Shown here in pieces: positions 50,883-51,070 of a DNA stretch of 51,070 nt. Location: assembly GCA_030148705.1 (NCBI GenBank), contig JASBSY010000011.1, positions 1 through 51,070 on the forward strand, read 5' to 3'. The translations under genes and the position numbers were made by a program. The notes beneath the pieces are model-generated. The model made no database searches. It was not told the DNA's origin and was given only the letters and a program-made list of their open reading frames with translations. How positions within the stretch are numbered: position 1 is the first letter of the stretch; each line of letters starts with the position of its first letter. Source of the DNA: Pukyongia sp. GTDB lineage: Bacteria > Bacteroidota > Bacteroidia > Flavobacteriales > Flavobacteriaceae.

Positions 50883-51068
50883 TTATCCACTTTTCGACTT
50901 TCGCCGATAACCGTAGACATCGAAAAATAACATATCGGAAAATCATTTTCCCTGAAAATGGCAATCGGCTTTTTAGCCGGATTGTATGGATTTTTGTCAC
51001 GCTTGCGCGTGACGAAAAGGAATAGCAAGAGGGTAACACGCTGCGCGATGTTTCGGATTCCTTTTCGT
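50883..51068. other. Hairpin-dense non-coding region, candidate oriT or oriV
   Basis: The last 300 bp hold no gene but many dyads: CATTTTC/GAAAATG (50944-50960), CAATCGGCT/AGCCGGATTG with one bulge (50962-50984), GTCACGC/GCGTGAC (50996-51013), and a perfect 12-bp inverted repeat ACGAAAAGGAAT/ATTCCTTTTCGT (51012-51023 and 51057-51068). A DnaA-box-like TTATCCACT lies at 50883-50891 (8 of 9 to the consensus). Dense dyads without genes in a mobile element suggest a nick or replication site. Confidence 0.45.
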
Positions 51069-51070
51069 TT

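Larger units (their letters stand above)
40060..51070. mobile_element. Left part of an integrative element inserted at the tRNA-Leu 3' end
   Basis: From the tRNA 3' end onward the gene set switches to plasmid/ICE functions: a ParB-like protein, DUF932, two SSBs, DUF6876, toxin-antitoxin and defence-like genes. Multi-copy non-coding repeats and AT-richer DNA accompany them. The tRNA points toward the element, as for tyrosine-recombinase elements. No integrase, relaxase or transfer gene is in the window, so the right end lies outside and the class (conjugative or mobilizable) is open. Confidence 0.72.

Overview
The window is a piece of a Bacteroidota chromosome, almost certainly from a member of the family Flavobacteriaceae. 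The signs are a cytochrome-c peroxidase carrying a type IX secretion (T9SS) sorting domain, lipoproteins with Cys-Ser-Lys-Ser-Asp-Asp-Asp export signals, secreted 'AQVGINT.TP' proteins, DUF3667, DUF4407, two BlaI/M56 pairs, and promoters of the Bacteroidota TTTG / TAnnTTTG type. The genus cannot be fixed from the sequence alone.

Positions 1-39,750 look like ordinary chromosome. In order they hold: a secreted di-haem peroxidase between REP-like palindromes; three tandem secreted paralogues; a lipoprotein; a multi-PAS histidine kinase with a single-domain response regulator; a methyltransferase; a CDP-alcohol phosphatidyltransferase with a membrane metallophosphoesterase; a thioredoxin-like protein; a nitroreductase; LspA; a BlaI/M56-TonB regulatory pair; a glycosyltransferase with a UPF0104 membrane protein; and a tight plus-strand run ruvC - DUF3667 - hemW - cyclase - transglutaminase - MmcQ/YjbR - DadA-like oxidase.

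Positions 25,569-33,431 are a complete clade II (Sec-exported) nitrous oxide reductase cluster. It reads, on the minus strand, cytochrome c lipoprotein - fasciclin lipoprotein - nosZ - membrane protein - nosL - cupin - nosD - nosF - nosY. A divergent Rrf2 regulator with three C-terminal cysteines, probably an Fe-S sensor, sits across a shared 132-bp promoter region that contains a near-perfect palindrome. Together these genes should reduce N2O to N2 in the cell envelope. They are followed by an ATP-grasp protein, an M23 peptidase, DUF4407, a second BlaI/M56 pair and an M20 dipeptidase.

At 39,995-40,076 lies an intact tRNA-Leu(UAG), preceded by the 5' half of a second tRNA-Leu. From the tRNA 3' end to the end of the window the content changes to that of an integrative or conjugative element: a large ParB-like protein, a DUF932 protein, an AbiE-type toxin-antitoxin pair, a DUF4365 nuclease-like protein with a putative HEPN protein, two short SSBs, DUF6876, and a hairpin-rich right end that could be an oriT or oriV. 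No integrase, relaxase or transfer gene lies inside the window, so the element is cut by the window edge.

The most unusual features are in the element. One is a leader of about 155 bp repeated three times, each copy ending about 15-25 nt before a start codon (parB, DUF932 and a 53-codon small ORF). Another is a family of about 170-200 bp non-coding repeats arranged as two duplicated pairs around the third leader copy. The DUF4365-HEPN pair is a candidate defence module.
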